Counted from the first letter of the stretch, positions 48,436 through 61,564 are shown. The stretch is DNA of 64,000 nt from Cymodocea nodosa (GCA_036874045.1 CM072345.1:8829501-8893500); one strand, 5' to 3'. Numbers and translations: made by a program. Notes: generated by a model from the letters alone, not told the origin.

Positions 48436-51400
48436 TCATCCTGGACCAACTTTAGGAATGTCATAATGCTCGCTCATATTGGCCAAATACTGGTTGAATT
48501 CCTGAATTCTATCACGATGTGACTTGTTTGCAGTTTTAGCCATTCTATGATGATCGATCTGCTCCTTTTGCTCGATATATCGTCTCTCAGCTGGTGTTAG
48601 ATGATCATCAATATTAGGCTGATGTCCCTCGTCACCTGACTTCTCAGCTTCATTCACATCCTCCACAGGATCAGACCAATCGGTTTTAAATCCAGCATCT
48701 CCACCTGATGCTTTTCAATGTAAAAAAACTTGACCAACAAAAATATAAGGGACGAATTTCGAACTTTTCAGAAACTTGTAAAAAAGTGAGGCCGGGAGAT
48801 GCCATAAGAATTTTCTACTCATTTAAAAGCACCAAAAATAAAATTTAGCAATATTTAAAGGGATCTCTATAATGCTCATGGTCTATACTAGCAAAAAAAC
48901 TACCAATTTGTATTTACAAGCATTTACTTCTAATTAAAATTTCTACCATCCATATATGTCGAAATTAATATTTAAGACTCAAAAGTTTTGATACCCAACA
49001 AAATTTATAATATCCTGGAAAGTGGTAGTCTTTCATATTTTTATTAGTCAAAAAGTTATGAACGGTAAGCTGTAAGGGCAAGCCTTGAAGCAACAAGGTC
49101 AGGTTGCGTGCAATTAAACCATCTCTGGACTCCAAATTGGCGAAGGTTTCATGCACCATGTTTGTCCTTTTGTCAAAGTTGTCATAATGGTCTCCACAAG
49201 GAAAAATAACAATTGCAGTTTCTCACAAATGCAAAAATAAAAAGGTATTCTTTTATGGTCATCTTCCTGTCTCATGGGTTGTTTCACAAATGCTTTGCGA
49301 TTTGATTATCTTTAAATGGTAAGTCAACTTGATATGATGGAGAGACCAAAAGAACATTACATATCCTTATGTTATAATTTTGGATGGTGGAAGAATATTT
49401 GAGGCAGCTTCCTCGACAAAATAAAGATGGCTATACAACTACTAAATGATACAAAGAGAGATCTTCATGCAAATCATGATGATCACTCTAAGTTTGAAAG
49501 TTGAATTGCAGTGTATTGCTCAAATCATAAAGAACAGCTTCCAAGGATCTGTTAGGAACAAGCTTACAAAACAGTATCCACATTAACAATAAAGTTTGCA
49601 AAGTTAATTGTAATAAGTAACAGTAGATGCTATTTTTAGTATATGACAATCGAAGAAAATTGGAGTGTTTCTGCCATCCAAATACCATTAATAATACACA
49701 ATTATGTGGGGAAATTAACTGCTTTGTTTTGTACAGATAAAAAACTTACGAGCTAGTCAGACACAAACTATAAGTTTTACAAGTCAAAAACCACAATATG
49801 ATTTGCAAACTTAAAGAGCAAACTACTGAAATGATGCACCCACAACATTGACTTTAGTACACTTTATGACCACCTAACAAGCAGTAGAAAGCAACTAGGC
49901 CGATCAAAAATCTCTTATATGAATCTTTTCCACCTAACAAGCAGAAGAAAGCACAGCTAGACCAATTAAAAATCTCTTACATGAATTTTTTTTCTAAGGA
50001 ACCTAATGCTATCAATCGTAATAAGAACTGTTCAGCAATATACATATTACTAATAACAAACTCCAAATGAATCACTAGACAGAGATGGCCAAAATACGGA
50101 TATGAGTACAATGTTGACATTGGTATGGATATGGCTAACTCTTTTTACAAACATTAGGCATGGCATGGGCGTACTTTAACTATTTTTTCCAATTTTAGTA
50201 CATTGACATGGGCATTCTTTAGCAAAACTTCAATACATTGTATAGATTTGTAACAATCCAAATCCAACAATTGAGCTTAAAATGATTAAGCTGAAGTTGA
50301 TATGGTAGCTGATTAGTCTTCAGTTAGCTCACATTCTTCTTTACTCCAAACAATGTAAGACTAAATCTTGAGATGTTATAATTTTAGTTGAATGTCTGAT
50401 GTCATCGTCAGAGTCCATGATTATAACCAAGTAATGTAGGATTCCGAGGGGCTTTCACTTCTCAACTGTAACACTTAGTTCCTTCGTTTCCAGCTGGTTC
50501 ATGCTTTAACACCATTTGTTAACAATCTATTTCTCAAAAATGAAATAGATTAGAATGAAATGTTCAAAATCAAACAGTGCTTAAATTATCATTTTCCCAT
50601 TTTTGCAACAAAGCCAGTAGAAATAGATTTTTTCCTTAATTCATTGGACTATAATCTTATAATGCTTGTCTTTACACATATGCAAGGGAAAAGGTCTACA
50701 AGAGAAGAGAAATGTGTTGAAAAAAGAGACATGTTAATTTTTGAATGACTGTGAATATAATATATTGTAATATTTACTTGTGTACATGCATATGCAAGGT
50801 AAAAGGTTTACAAATGAAGAAGGAAACATATAGAATAAAAAGGGAATATATTTTTTTGAGTCATTATGAAGAGTATATATTTTGATATTTACTACAACTT
50901 GTACGTGCAAGTGCACACAAACTACGTAACACCCGAACCCCTCATTTCCTGAAAAAAAGGAGAGGAAATGCAAGACAAGAGAAATGGAGGAGCGAAATGT
51001 GAGATTGAAAAGAGTTTCTAGAAGTGTTGAATAGTTGGAGTTGAGGGGGTGGCTGGCAGTAGGAATTTTATGAGGGGTTATGGGTTGTAACGGATGGGGA
51101 AGAAGAGACTTGTGCTGTTTATAAAAGTAAGCCGAACTTTCTCATTTCTTCCACACCACTGAGCAAGAAGTAGACGAGAGGAGTGCTGGAAGAGGTCGTG
51201 TTGGCAATACAACAGTGGGAGCTAAGCGATGGTGACAGTTGCAATGACAACAGCTCCAACAGTGCAAAACTCTTCCTTGCCAATGTATGAAAGGCTAAAC
51301 AGGAGGTTGTCTACATTCCTTGTTTTGATTGATGATGATCATGGGTTCCCTGTGTTGTTGTGGGAAAGAGGTGGGGAGACAGTGGTGCGGATAAAAAAAA

Positions 51401-52072
51401 GCGGGCCAGAAAAGACCCAAAGGAGAAGAGAATATCTCGATCGAAAAAAGAGAAGTGGAGGAAAAGAGATAGCCGCAGGAACGGAGAGTGAGTGACAGCA
51501 AATAAAAAGAAGAAAATAAAGGAGTGGGGAGGGAGAGTGAAATGGTCGCAGGAGGAGAATGGCAGTAGGTGACAGCGAGAACAAAAAATGACAAAACAAA
51601 ACGTTGGAGAGAACGATGACACCAAATGCTTTTGCAATTTCTCGTTTCTTATCCACATATGACACAAAGCCATCGCTTAATCTACAGTACATTTATTTTC
51701 CATCTAAATATCACAACATTCGCTGGAAATAACATTAAACAGTCGACATCTCGGTTTGAAGCATGGTGCTGTTTCATACTACAGATGTCCTCTTATCCAA
51801 ACTAGAACTCAGAAGCATCCACCAAAAACCCAATTCACTCGAAATCGCACGTTTTTGTCAATCCATACTCTCGTTAAAACCCAAAGGCGCAAGCATCTAA
51901 GAAACAACCGAAACCTAAAGAGATATTCACCTGCAGTTTCTTCGGTTTCCGTACTCTGCCCCTCCTTGTGCTTATGCTTCTTCTTCTTCTTCTTCACCCC
52001 ACCGGCCTTCACATCCAAGGCCTTCCCTTTCAACTTCAGCTTCCCGCCAACGACATTCTCGTAAGCTGACAT
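48436..52072 (-). CDS. FAM32A: FAM32A-like spliceosomal protein, 136 aa
   Basis: FAM32A is a small nuclear protein that in the human spliceosome reaches into the catalytic core and supports exon ligation; plants carry a homologue of unknown detail. Two exons on the minus strand, 52072-51931 and 48704-48436, join in phase 1. The N-terminus (MSAYENVVGGKLKLKGKALD) is followed by a lysine/histidine-rich stretch (KKKKKKHKHK, about 29-38), as in the animal protein. The linker is acidic (48-80). The C-terminal block RDRIQEFNQYLANMSEHYDI followed by PKVGPG is the family signature. The acceptor at 48704 was chosen because GCATCAG|GT keeps frame; an upstream AG at about 48710 does not. The 3.2-kb intron holds several duplications. 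The gene is head-to-head with the FTR variable chain gene. Confidence 0.9.
49870..49990. repeat. 60-bp tandem duplication in FAM32A intron
   Basis: Copies start at 49870 and 49930 with CCACCTAACAAGCAG-AGAAAGCA, and continue with CTAG-CC-AT-AAAAATCTCTTA-ATGAAT. They differ by a few substitutions and a small indel. Confidence 0.85.
50270..50525. repeat. Second copy of the dispersed repeat (also in SF3B2 intron 4)
   Basis: It shares TGAAGTTGATATGGTAGCTG, a GACTAAATCTTGA-AT-TTA block and TCCATGATTATAACCAAGTA with 24840-25260. The AACACCATTTGT end is shared as well. Both copies lie in introns of spliceosome-related genes, which is probably chance. Confidence 0.55.
50677..50900. repeat. 112-bp tandem duplication in FAM32A intron
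   Basis: Copies begin at 50677 and 50789 with CATATGCAAGG-AAAAGGT-TACAA, then GAAGA-AAA and further A-rich sequence. Each ends with a GTATATAAT/GTATATATTTTG-TATTTACT segment. The copies are moderately diverged. Confidence 0.75.
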
Positions 52073-52913
52073 CCCCCCTAACAACCACAATACCAGAAAT
52101 CATTCAAACGGCCCAAACATTTAAAAACCCTAACCACTGTTGACGCCGAAGGTCGAGAGCAAATCGACGGAGAAGGAAAAGTAGACAGAAAACAAAAAAG
52201 GGGGAGTTTACGAGGTGACGGTGGCTGTTTCAGAGATCGTCACGGCCACGATTGACGAGTAGCGCGCGGCGGATCGGAGATCGGCTGATTCCTCAGGCCC
52301 AACGTTTGAATATCACAACCCAAACAGAGAAATAAGTATTTGTTGAGTATTTTAATTTTTTAAGATTTGAATTTTAAAGAATATAAAAAAATTATTATAA
52401 AAACATTAAAAACAAGGATTTTCTTTGACAAGTTGGTTCCTTATCCATCCCCCCCGTCCACGTCATGCCACGTAGTCTGGGCGTGACTCGGACAATCACG
52501 AAACATCTAACCTTTTCTTTTTCTTTTTCTTTCAAAAAAGGACCCAAAAATAAAGGAATTGATGTAAACTTTTTAATTTATATGCAAAACAATTATAACA
52601 CTATTAGAGCAATACCTTAATCAAAACCCATGTCCTTTTTATCAGTCCGACGAGAAATATAAGATCAAACAATTAATCGCCAAAACCAAAAAGTACCGTA
52701 CTAGTTTACAAAATTCCCAAAAATCTAAAATCCCCCATCTCTCGTTATTCCTCTCCCTTTTATCCACCACAAAATAATTTTCTTTAAAAAAAAAAAGTAT
52801 ATATTCATCACCGGCCGACCGTCCACCACCACCTCCTTCCTCCTCGACGCTCCGCTCTGCCCGAAAGATCCCAACACCAGTCGCTGACCGAAATCGAAAC
52901 CCTAGTCCTCGAG
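52073..52913. promoter_or_regulatory. Shared upstream region of FAM32A (-) and FTR variable chain (+)
   Basis: This is an 841-bp divergent spacer. The FAM32A side (52073-52310) is GC-moderate leader-like sequence. The middle is AT-rich, with CCACGTCATGCCACGTAG at 52457-52474, two ACGT cores of bZIP/light-response type. The last 100 bp before 52914 is a C-rich leader of the chloroplast gene. Promoter function is inferred from position. Confidence 0.5.
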
Positions 52914-53384
52914 ATGCAGACGGCATCCATCGCCTCCGCCACCACGACCGCGAGAATGCTTTCCCTCCCACTCCTGCCCCGCCACACGGCCTTCTCCTCC
53001 CGGCCCCGCCGAATCTCCTGCGATATCGCTGTCTCGTCCTTGGAGGTGACCTCCTCCGCTGCCGGCACCACCTCTGACTCCTCCTCCCCCTCCTCCCCCT
53101 CCTCCTCCTTCTCCTGCGAGGAGATGGAGGCGTTGGGGAAGGTCGGCGCCAGGGTCAGGGTGAAGGTGCCGCTGACGGTGTACCACGTCCCCAGGGTCCA
53201 GGAGTTGCAGCTGGAAGGGATGGAAGGGGTTGTGAAGCAGTACGTGGTGGTTTGGAAGGAGAAAAGGATATCGGCCAACCTCCCTTTCAAGGTCGAGTTC
53301 GTTGTGGAGGGCGGCGTGGAGGAGAGGCCTGGGACGTTCAAGTTCTTTGCGCATTTCGGGGAAGATGAGATCGAGTTGCTTTGA
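52914..53384 (+). CDS. FTRA: Ferredoxin-thioredoxin reductase variable chain, chloroplastic, 156 aa
   Basis: Variable (A) subunit of the chloroplast stromal enzyme that passes electrons from ferredoxin to thioredoxins for light regulation. It shields the catalytic Fe-S subunit and has no active-site cysteines. The frame is intronless from ATG 52914 to TGA 53382-53384. Residues 1 to about 68 form a Ser/Thr/Ala-rich plastid transit peptide (TTTARMLSLPLLPRHTAFSS, then a serine-rich stretch near 53-67). The mature part begins near EEMEALGKVGARVRVKVPLT. The family core VYHVPRVQELQLEGMEGVVK-QYV-VWK-KRISANLPFKVEF and the end FKFFAHFGEDEIEL are clear; the fold is SH3-like. Length fits the plant family. 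The gene is strongly GC-rich, unlike its flanks. It shares a divergent promoter region with FAM32A. Confidence 0.93.
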   Translation: MQTASIASATTTARMLSLPLLPRHTAFSSRPRRISCDIAVSSLEVTSSAAGTTSDSSSPSSPSSSFSCEEMEALGKVGARVRVKVPLTVYHVPRVQELQLEGMEGVVKQYVVVWKEKRISANLPFKVEFVVEGGVEERPGTFKFFAHFGEDEIELL

Positions 53385-56300
53385 GAGATGAGCAGGGGAG
53401 GGATGGTTCTTGCTGCTGCATCTGTCGCACTGCCGATTTATTGTATATTTGAGAGATGCCTTTACGATGTCATCGTGTGGATTCATTTACTCCTCTGGTT
53501 CATAATTGTGATCTGCTCCTTTGGCGCATCAAAGGTCAGCATCTCATGAATACATTAAACTTCGCAAATGTTTGTTTATTTTTACTAAGAAAAGGTTGTC
53601 TATATTTATTTATTTATTTTCAATTTTTAGCATTTTCTACAATAGTAATGAGTTTTGTATTTATTAAATTTCGAATCCTTATATATTATTGTAGTTGGTT
53701 TTAAATTAACGATAGTTATTGGAAAAATCATTATATTAACTACTAATTTGCCACCGTGTTCTTTAACACTTGGATTATAGGATTATGTATATAATCAATT
53801 CAATTTTCGTGATATGAATCAAATAATTCTGGTGTGACAAATTATGTGTGTAATCAATTTGATTTCAAATCAACCAAGTTGTAAAATTTTATAATTTTCG
53901 TAATTGAAAATTTTCCTGATTATGAAATATAATCTTATTTGAATATCATGCATGTAAATAATACTTTAAAATTATGATAACAATGGTTGCCTCATAAAAT
54001 GTGCAAAAACTTAATTATGTGTGGTATAGCATGCTTAAAATCTCTACGTATTAAGTTCGATTTAATTAGACTCATGTAGGCATTCTGTTGAGATAAGGTT
54101 TTAAATTTTAAAATTAATCTTTGGAGAGAAGGTCTGTGATTGAAATAAAATGGGGTATTTTTCTTTAGTCCAACATTGTTAACAAATATGTATAAAAAAT
54201 ATTGACAACAGATAGCGATTTCTTTATCTATTTTTGTAGAGCTTTGGAACAAATGCTCGGAATAATTTAAATAGAACGTGGATAATTCTATACATCTGTT
54301 TTCCTGGTGTTGGATTTTGGGCTTTGGATTTTGAAGAATGATTTATGTTCCTTTATTTCTTTTGTACAAAAATATAAAGATTGATTAAGGTTGACTTATC
54401 AAAATTATAAGTCTTTTCTTGATTACTTATCTTTCATGGGAGCAGCCCTGCCTTAAAAATCAACCACTCCCCACAAGCATGCCCTATGAACCACTTCGCC
54501 ATTTTTTTTGTGTCTACGGTAAACCACATGCGTTCCTGTACGCTTATCCTACGGATTTAACTTTCATTTGGCAAAAAAAAAATCCCAAACAAAACTAAAG
54601 CCAATACATATATCAAAAAGACCAATACATATGGTAGTGAACAGTACGAGAGCAGTCCATTAAAACAAAGGCTGTCATGCTGTCTACACCGAAGACTCAC
54701 GTATCGAAGAAAACAAAAAATAATGCAACATAAAAAGAAATGTTTTGAAGTCAACTCGCACATGCATAGGAATTAAATTCTCAAAGAAGCAGGTTTTATC
54801 CTAGGGAGATGTTTGTTTATTTTGAAATTGTTGAAAAGAAAAATATTGAAATTTTTTTTTTGACATTTTCAAAGCGTTTGACTGTTTGTGCATCTTATAC
54901 ATTTTTCAGCATTTCTCATTATTTATCTGTGACATACAAGGAGAGATCTTCAACATTTCCCATCTTCATTATTGAGAAAAGTAAACCCTCATTTTACACC
55001 TTTGAGCAAAATCCCTTGAGTCTTTCTATCCTTTTTGTCTGCTGTCTCTTTTGCGTCGAAGACCTTTCGCATCCGTTGAAGACCTTTAGTTATTCACTAA
55101 TCACTTGTTCGTTGAAGGTTAGAAGATTGTCGACCTTTTGCAGAAGATCATCAACCCTCCTTTATGCCCCTGTTGGAAGAACCCTCACCAGGTTATAACT
55201 TAGCAATGGCAAGGAAATTTCTCAATCTTTTGTATGGAAAACAAAATAGAAAGGTGCAAGTTGTAATTGACCTAATTTCCATGAAAACATTGACCATGTC
55301 AATAGCATTGGATCATCAATAAGCTCATGGTAAGAATACACTGAGACAAGCTCATTCTCTTACATTGCATTAGCCTTAATAGTATATATAGGTTTCATCC
55401 AAGCTTATAAAGACGCCTGCATAGACACCGCGGTAGAATAAAAAGGCTTTACATTTTGATGTTCAGCAAATTTTTATTTTTAAACTTGAATTGCAAGCTT
55501 CTTAATATCACAATTGATGTATAATTAACATCTTTAATCAGTTCATCCATTTCTATCATGTACACACAAATTTTATTCTGTCATTTTCAATTAACATGTA
55601 CAAATGTTAGAAAAATCAATTATTTTTTATCATTTTCCATTTTTGTTAGTCTCCGACCTTTTCAGAGTGGACAAACGTTCTCTAAAAGAATTTAATTTTT
55701 ATTCTAGTAATGTTATAAAACTAAAATCACTTACTAAATGAACTACGTTATTTGAATGACTCCACTAATTAAGTTAATGCCATAACCTAAAATGCCGAAG
55801 TCTCATTTTATTTGTGTTTGTTTTACGGACAAGGAAAGTGTAAATGTTGAATAATTTAGATGTAATTTCAACATTTTACTAACTGTGGGTATCAGTAAAT
55901 TGTGTACAGAAAATCAACTCTCTTTATAAATATATATAGACTAAAGATAACGTTCGTTTACAAAGTATAGTTCTGCTCTAATAGAGTAAAGTTATGTTCC
56001 GTGTGAATCATGAAGTTGTTACTTCCTTTCAAACTTTTATGAAATGGATAGTTAGTTATGTTTGTTAAACGTGTTGTAACTTCCTAAAGAAATGTGTAAA
56101 GTTCTCATATTATCCTTAGTAAAAAATATATATACATTATACTCTTCCCATTAGTTTTTTTTTTCTTTCATTAATGTTGTGATTATTAGTTAATGTTCAA
56201 ATAAATAATTATTAATTACAATAAAATTAATAATATTATATATATGAGTATTTTTTAATATTTTTGACTCTCGTTAATAATATATTTATATTTTTAAATT

Positions 56301-57110
56301 GAACTATTAAAAAACTTGCACCTCTGTGAAAAAAATATTTTAACGCCACATATAGATAAAAAAAAACCAACGGCGCTCCAACAATGTATTTGATTGACAA
56401 GGGTAGTTTCGTCTTTTAAATCTCAGTGGAAGTCAATCACACCGTAAGTCTTATTGTTTGCTAGGACATCACTAGTTTCAGTAGCTTAATGATCCTGGAA
56501 GCTGACGTTGAGGTCTATCTATAACAAATAGACCTTAATAATCGATCACTTTCTTTTTATTTGAAATTATTCACCTCTAAAATAGATATGATCTATATTT
56601 AAGTATGTTTAAATCTCTCAAAGTTCAAATGTAACTATCAAACAACCTTCAATCCATTCCTTTACCGGTGACGAATCTCAATTACGTATTCCACCTGTTC
56701 ACATGTTCTCTTCCATTTGTCTTGTGTACATGACCGTTGAGTATAGATCAAAGATTGAAGCAATAAAGAAAGCAGGAGTCCTGGACACACATATATATAA
56801 ATATATATTTATGCATAAGAAAATAGAGAGAAAATATTCCCGATGATGCTAGTAAAATGCTCAATGAGGATGATATCGGCTATTTGTCAGGAATCCAAGG
56901 TTTATACGAAATTTAAAAAACAAAAAGACTCACGGTTGCCCGTTGATGGATTCGCTCCCAACGGCTAATCTCCTGTCGGCTTGTCCCGCCCATTTGAATT
57001 CAACCCTGTCGTCTCTCCTTTTCAAAACCCGAGGCCACCAGTTCCCAACTTCTACCTTCTGCAGCTCACAGAAGAAGCCACCCGTTCCAGATCCGCTCTA
57101 AGCGCCAACC
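53385..57110. other. AT-rich intergenic region
   Basis: The FTR 3' UTR lies at the left end. An open frame at 54809-55198 (+, 129 codons) is rich in Phe/Ser/Leu, resembles nothing I know and is not called. No LTR, terminal repeat or RNA gene was recognised. The last 200 bp (about 56930-57110) become GC-richer and form the leader of the next gene. Confidence 0.5.
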
Positions 57111-59284
57111 ATGGGGATCTGCCTGAGCAAGAAGAAGAAAAAGAAAGCCCCAGTTCCAGCTCCTCCTTCTTCACCAAGCCATGAGAAGAATCGGGCCCAA
57201 ACGCCGAAGGTGGTAGTGCAGCAGCAGCAACAGCAGAAGCAGCCAGAGAAGGTGGTGGCGACGGAGAGGGAGGATGAGGTACATGAAAGAAAGCCGGTCT
57301 TCCTCATTACGCCAGGTAAGAAAAAAACGAAGCAACTCACATCCCGGCAACCTGAGGTTGAGGCGACGAAGGTGGTGCCGGTTTTCGAGAAGAAGACCGA
57401 GGTACCCGAGAAGAGCGTGAGGAGAGATGGTGGGCTGGAGGTAGCGGAGGAAGCGCAGATGGTGCCGGTGAGGGCTTCGAGCTGTACCAAGGAGGAGGTG
57501 GAGTCGATTCTCATACAATGTGGTAGGCTCAGCAGGAGCTCCTCTGGGAAGGGGGTGAGTGAGGGTGGTAATAATGGTAACGGTGGTGGGAGGAAGTACT
57601 CGGGGACGAAGAGGAGCTACGATTTCGACAGTGAGAAGAAGGAGGGGGTGGAGGAGGAGTGGGACAAGGGGGCTTCTTCTTCTTCTACCAGGCCTTCGCC
57701 GAGGAGGAGGGCTCCGAGTAGGGAGAGGGATGGTGGTCGCCAGCACAAGAGGTCAGATAGTAGGGAGAGGGATGGTGGTCGCGAGCACAAGAGGTCAGAT
57801 AGTAGGGAGAGAGCGAGTGGTGGTGGAGGGAGAAGGGGTAGCCGGTCGCCGGGGAGAAGGTCGGACGGTCTGTTTACGAATTCAAGCTCTTCGATTGATA
57901 GGCCGAGGCAGCCGGGAAAAATGATCTCGGTGCCAGCAAGGGAGAAAGGTAACAACAACAACATCCAGCCTGTCACTGAAGATGGCAGGGTAAACAGGAG
58001 AGCCCCTTCTCCGTCTCCAGCTGTAGCAGGAGGTGTGAGGAGCTCATCACCTCGGTCCCGGTCGCCGGCGAACATCAGAGTATCTAATGACAGTTCTCAT
58101 CCTTCTCAGCAGCCACCACAGTCGCTTAGCCGGAGCTCGTCCAAGAAGGCCGAGCACTCGCCTTACAGAAGGAACCCCATGGCTGAGATCGACGACAATT
58201 CTCTCAGAGCAGAGAAGCCACCTTCCAGGTCCAACAATGCCCAGAACAGCCATTGCTCCAACTCAATAGAGAACGAGAAGGTGGCGAGGACGGAGGTGAA
58301 GGCTTCTTCACAGGTATAAGGACCCTAAACCATAAACACCTCCAGTTCTTCACAGCTTCTGATTTTGAAATGTGATTCTCGATTTGTGGTGTGAAATTGC
58401 AGAAAACCAAACCTGAATCCAACAGCAACTCGATCGGCAGGGTTGTCCGGGAGCAGCGGCGGCGGCGGCGGCTGCCGGAATCGGAGATCGCCGAAGATGC
58501 TCCGCATCCGAAGACACCTCCGTCGAATACGACCAATGCTGATGTGATTGAACCCTCCAATTCGAGAACGGTTGGTAGGACAAGGTCATCAAGAAGGTCA
58601 TCACGGGACCTGGACGCCGTCATCGGGTACAATCCGGAGACCCATCACCACCAAAATTCCTACGCCTCCATGCTACTCGAAGACATCAACAACTACCACC
58701 ACCAGACCACCGGGTTCTCTCTCCCGGCTTGTGTCTCCAAGGCCTGCTCCATCCTCGACGCCCTGGCCGATCTCAATTCCTCTTCTTCCGACGATAAGAA
58801 GGCGGCGTCGACGAATGCAAGCGACGGGCTTGTCGAGTCTGCTGAGGTCGCGGCGAAGAACGATGACCTGCACAAGAAGTACGTGTTCGTGAGGGACAAG
58901 CTGAGGATGGGAGTCGAGTCGGCCCCGGAGGAATCGGCAGGCAGCAATAGCTTTGTCTGGCAGCCATGGGCTGGCGCTAAGGACCAACCCAACTCGGTGG
59001 ACGACTCCAGCGATTGCTGCTGGACATCGTCGTGGTCGAACACTGCCGGCGAGGAGGTAGAGACCAGCGGTGCAATGAGCGAGGACCGCCATCACCACCA
59101 CGAGCAGGTGGTGCAGACGAAGCACCAGGGCTTGCTGGAGGCGGCCAACGAATTGGCAGCGAGGGGGAGGAAGCAGACGGCCACCACCCCGACGAGCAAC
59201 GGCAGCCTCCACGCCGCCGCACCAACGTCCGGTGGCAGAATGGGAGGGCTCGATCACCGCCACACACGCCGTGTCAGAGATTGA
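57111..59284 (+). CDS. At1g65710-like basic serine-rich protein, 694 aa, possible N-myristoylation
   Basis: The family has no assigned biochemical role. Two exons, 57111-58313 and 58403-59284, join in phase 0. The start MGICLSKKKKKK has Gly2, Cys4 and a lysine cluster, a plausible N-myristoylation/palmitoylation signal that would place the protein at a membrane. The next 400 residues are basic, rich in Ser, Arg, Pro and Gln. They include CTKEEVESILIQCGRLSRSS (about 125-145), a conserved helix of this family, and an RS-like segment of tandem RERDGGR-HKRSDS units (about 204-231). The second exon contains SRRSSRDLDAVIGYNP, the YASMLLEDINNY block and SLPACVSKACSILDALADLN, which are the family signature near the C-terminus. 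Poly-His stretches occur. Length is greater than I recall for the Arabidopsis member. GC content is high throughout. Confidence 0.85.
57719..57802 (+). repeat. In-frame 42-bp coding tandem repeat
   Basis: Two nearly identical 42-bp units (57719-57760 and 57761-57802) and a partial third encode RERDGGRQHKRSDS and RERDGGREHKRSDS. Only one base differs between the two units over most of their length, implying a young expansion. Confidence 0.9.
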
Positions 59285-61560
59285 GAGAGAGAGAGGGAGA
59301 GAGAGATAATAGACAGAGATCAATGCTTCTTTATTTTGTCATTGAACCTTTCAATTAATGCATTACCGCTTCATCAAAAGAAAAAAAGAAACGGCGTAGG
59401 AGATACAAAGCGTTTAAATTAAGAGTTGAAAGAAAATAAAAAGTTTAACGACAAAAGCCTGAAAAGAAAAAGAGGAAGGAAAGAAAGGTTGGTTAAAAAA
59501 TGAGCCACAGAAGAATGACAAGCGGCAACATTAACTTAGATCTTTCTTTGGGGTTTTTTTTTTTTCTTCTTATTTTCTATTTTTTTACGATGATGGGTAA
59601 CTTTATTTTTTTCTGTAAGTTAAGGTAACATTAGATTAAAAAAATCTCATTTATGAAAATACATCTAAGGTAAATTTTTCGAACAAAAATCAGATAAAAC
59701 ATAAGATTCCAAAATGATACGAAACAAAATTAAGAGAAAAGATCCAAAGAAGTTCCCAGTTGAGAGGGAATCACATAAAACCAGATCTAAATAAGCAGCT
59801 GCCCACGTTACCAAATAAATAAATAACCGGCTGCCCAGTACAAAAAGACACATAATGGAGGCATAAAATAAGAAGGCTAAATTAAGTCATTCTGCTCCAC
59901 TACTAATACTTGCAATACATCAAAGAAAATATTTGATTGAAGAACATCTCACGTATCGTTGGGTCGAGTAACTCGAGTTTCAACGTTATAAAAAAGTTGA
60001 TGTTCTACGAGGTCTTTGTGTACGTTGAAAATAATGATACGAAAATAATGGAATATCGTAGAAAATAATGAAAAAAATAATAAATAACAAAAAGTTAATA
60101 GAAAATTAAGGTATTTGTGTATAAAATAGAAAATAATAAAAAATTATAATATATATATATATATTTGTTTATAGAATAAAAAATATTAAAATTGATAAAG
60201 TAAATATTCTTTAAATTATAGAGAATAAATTTTTTTATCATAGATTATAAAAGATAAAATTATTTGTAACAATAGTTACAACATAAAATACATTTTACAT
60301 TTTTTTATTGTTCCACATATTTTTTATAATATTAATTCTTATATGTTAAAGACATAAATAATTTTAATATCAAAATTACGTACTATTAAAATATTCTATG
60401 ATAATTTACTTTTTCTATTCTTTCATTTTTTGTCAATTTCAAAGATCAAGAGGTTAGAAAATGAAAAAAAAAATTTCTTATATACAGAAGGAAAATAGTA
60501 AAAATTTTCAGAAATCTATTTAACGTACGAAGGTTTAAAAAATAGTAATTTTTTTTTTACCATTTTTCTTTCTAACATTTTCTATTATTTTTTAAGTATA
60601 CAAACAACCGTTAGGAAAATTCGTAGCGGTGTCATCTCTTCTATTATCATTTTTTAACGCAATTGTATATAACTGTGTGATTAGTTTAACTTATGATATG
60701 ATCAATAATATGTTAATGTTTTGTATCGATGCAAGATATATACGTTGCCATTTTTTAAGTTAAAAGTTAATGGTCAATATTTAACAAAACTTACTTAACT
60801 AATTGAAAATTTCGTTAAACCATGTGTAAAATTCTAACTGCAGATCACATTGAAGATTTCGATTGTGTGGACTGTAACAATAGACGATCTTTGAAATCAG
60901 ATAATTATGAGTAAAGGGATTCATCATCATACAAACAAAGGTTTCGTCTTTATTTAAAAGAATGTGAGTTTATTTATAATGCACTTTTTTATCTATGGTT
61001 TATTTATATGTTTGTAAAAGTCTACGAGTGAATGTATAAAAGCCTACTTTAATATTACATGAATTTTTAATTTAAAACCAATTGATGATAAGTGGAGAGA
61101 TCATCATCATCATAAGTCCGATTTTAACCTACGCACAACAAATGATAGGAGACTATTTTCAGTATTTTATCTTAAAATTAATTTAAAAAAATCATCATAT
61201 ATTAACTTAAATTCTGTTCTTAGAAAATACATTTTCTGATGTAGGATTTATTTTTATATTTTTTAACAGTGAACACCTACAACATGTGATATTTTTGAAT
61301 TAATTTTAAGAATCAATGGTATTGTTTATCAATCTAACCTTTAAGGTATACATTTAAGAAAGGTTTGTGTAATTGAAAATTGAAATCTTGTGGAATTTGA
61401 ATTTTATGAATTTGGTGGAAATAATTTAAAATTTAAATATTTATATATGTTTAAGAATTTGATAAAAATTAAAATTCAATTATTTATGTACATAATAGAA
61501 TTAAATAAAATTAATTTTTTAATAAAATTCTCAAATAGTAAATTAAAGTAATTAAAAAAA

Positions 61561-61564
<4 letters not shown>

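Noticed and set aside
54809-55198. 129-codon open frame in AT-rich intergenic DNA
   Set aside because: Low-complexity Phe/Ser/Leu composition, no motif, no splice or homology support.
57617-58075. 152-codon minus-strand frame opposite the At1g65710-like gene
   Set aside because: Leucine-rich shadow of an Arg/Ser-rich coding region.
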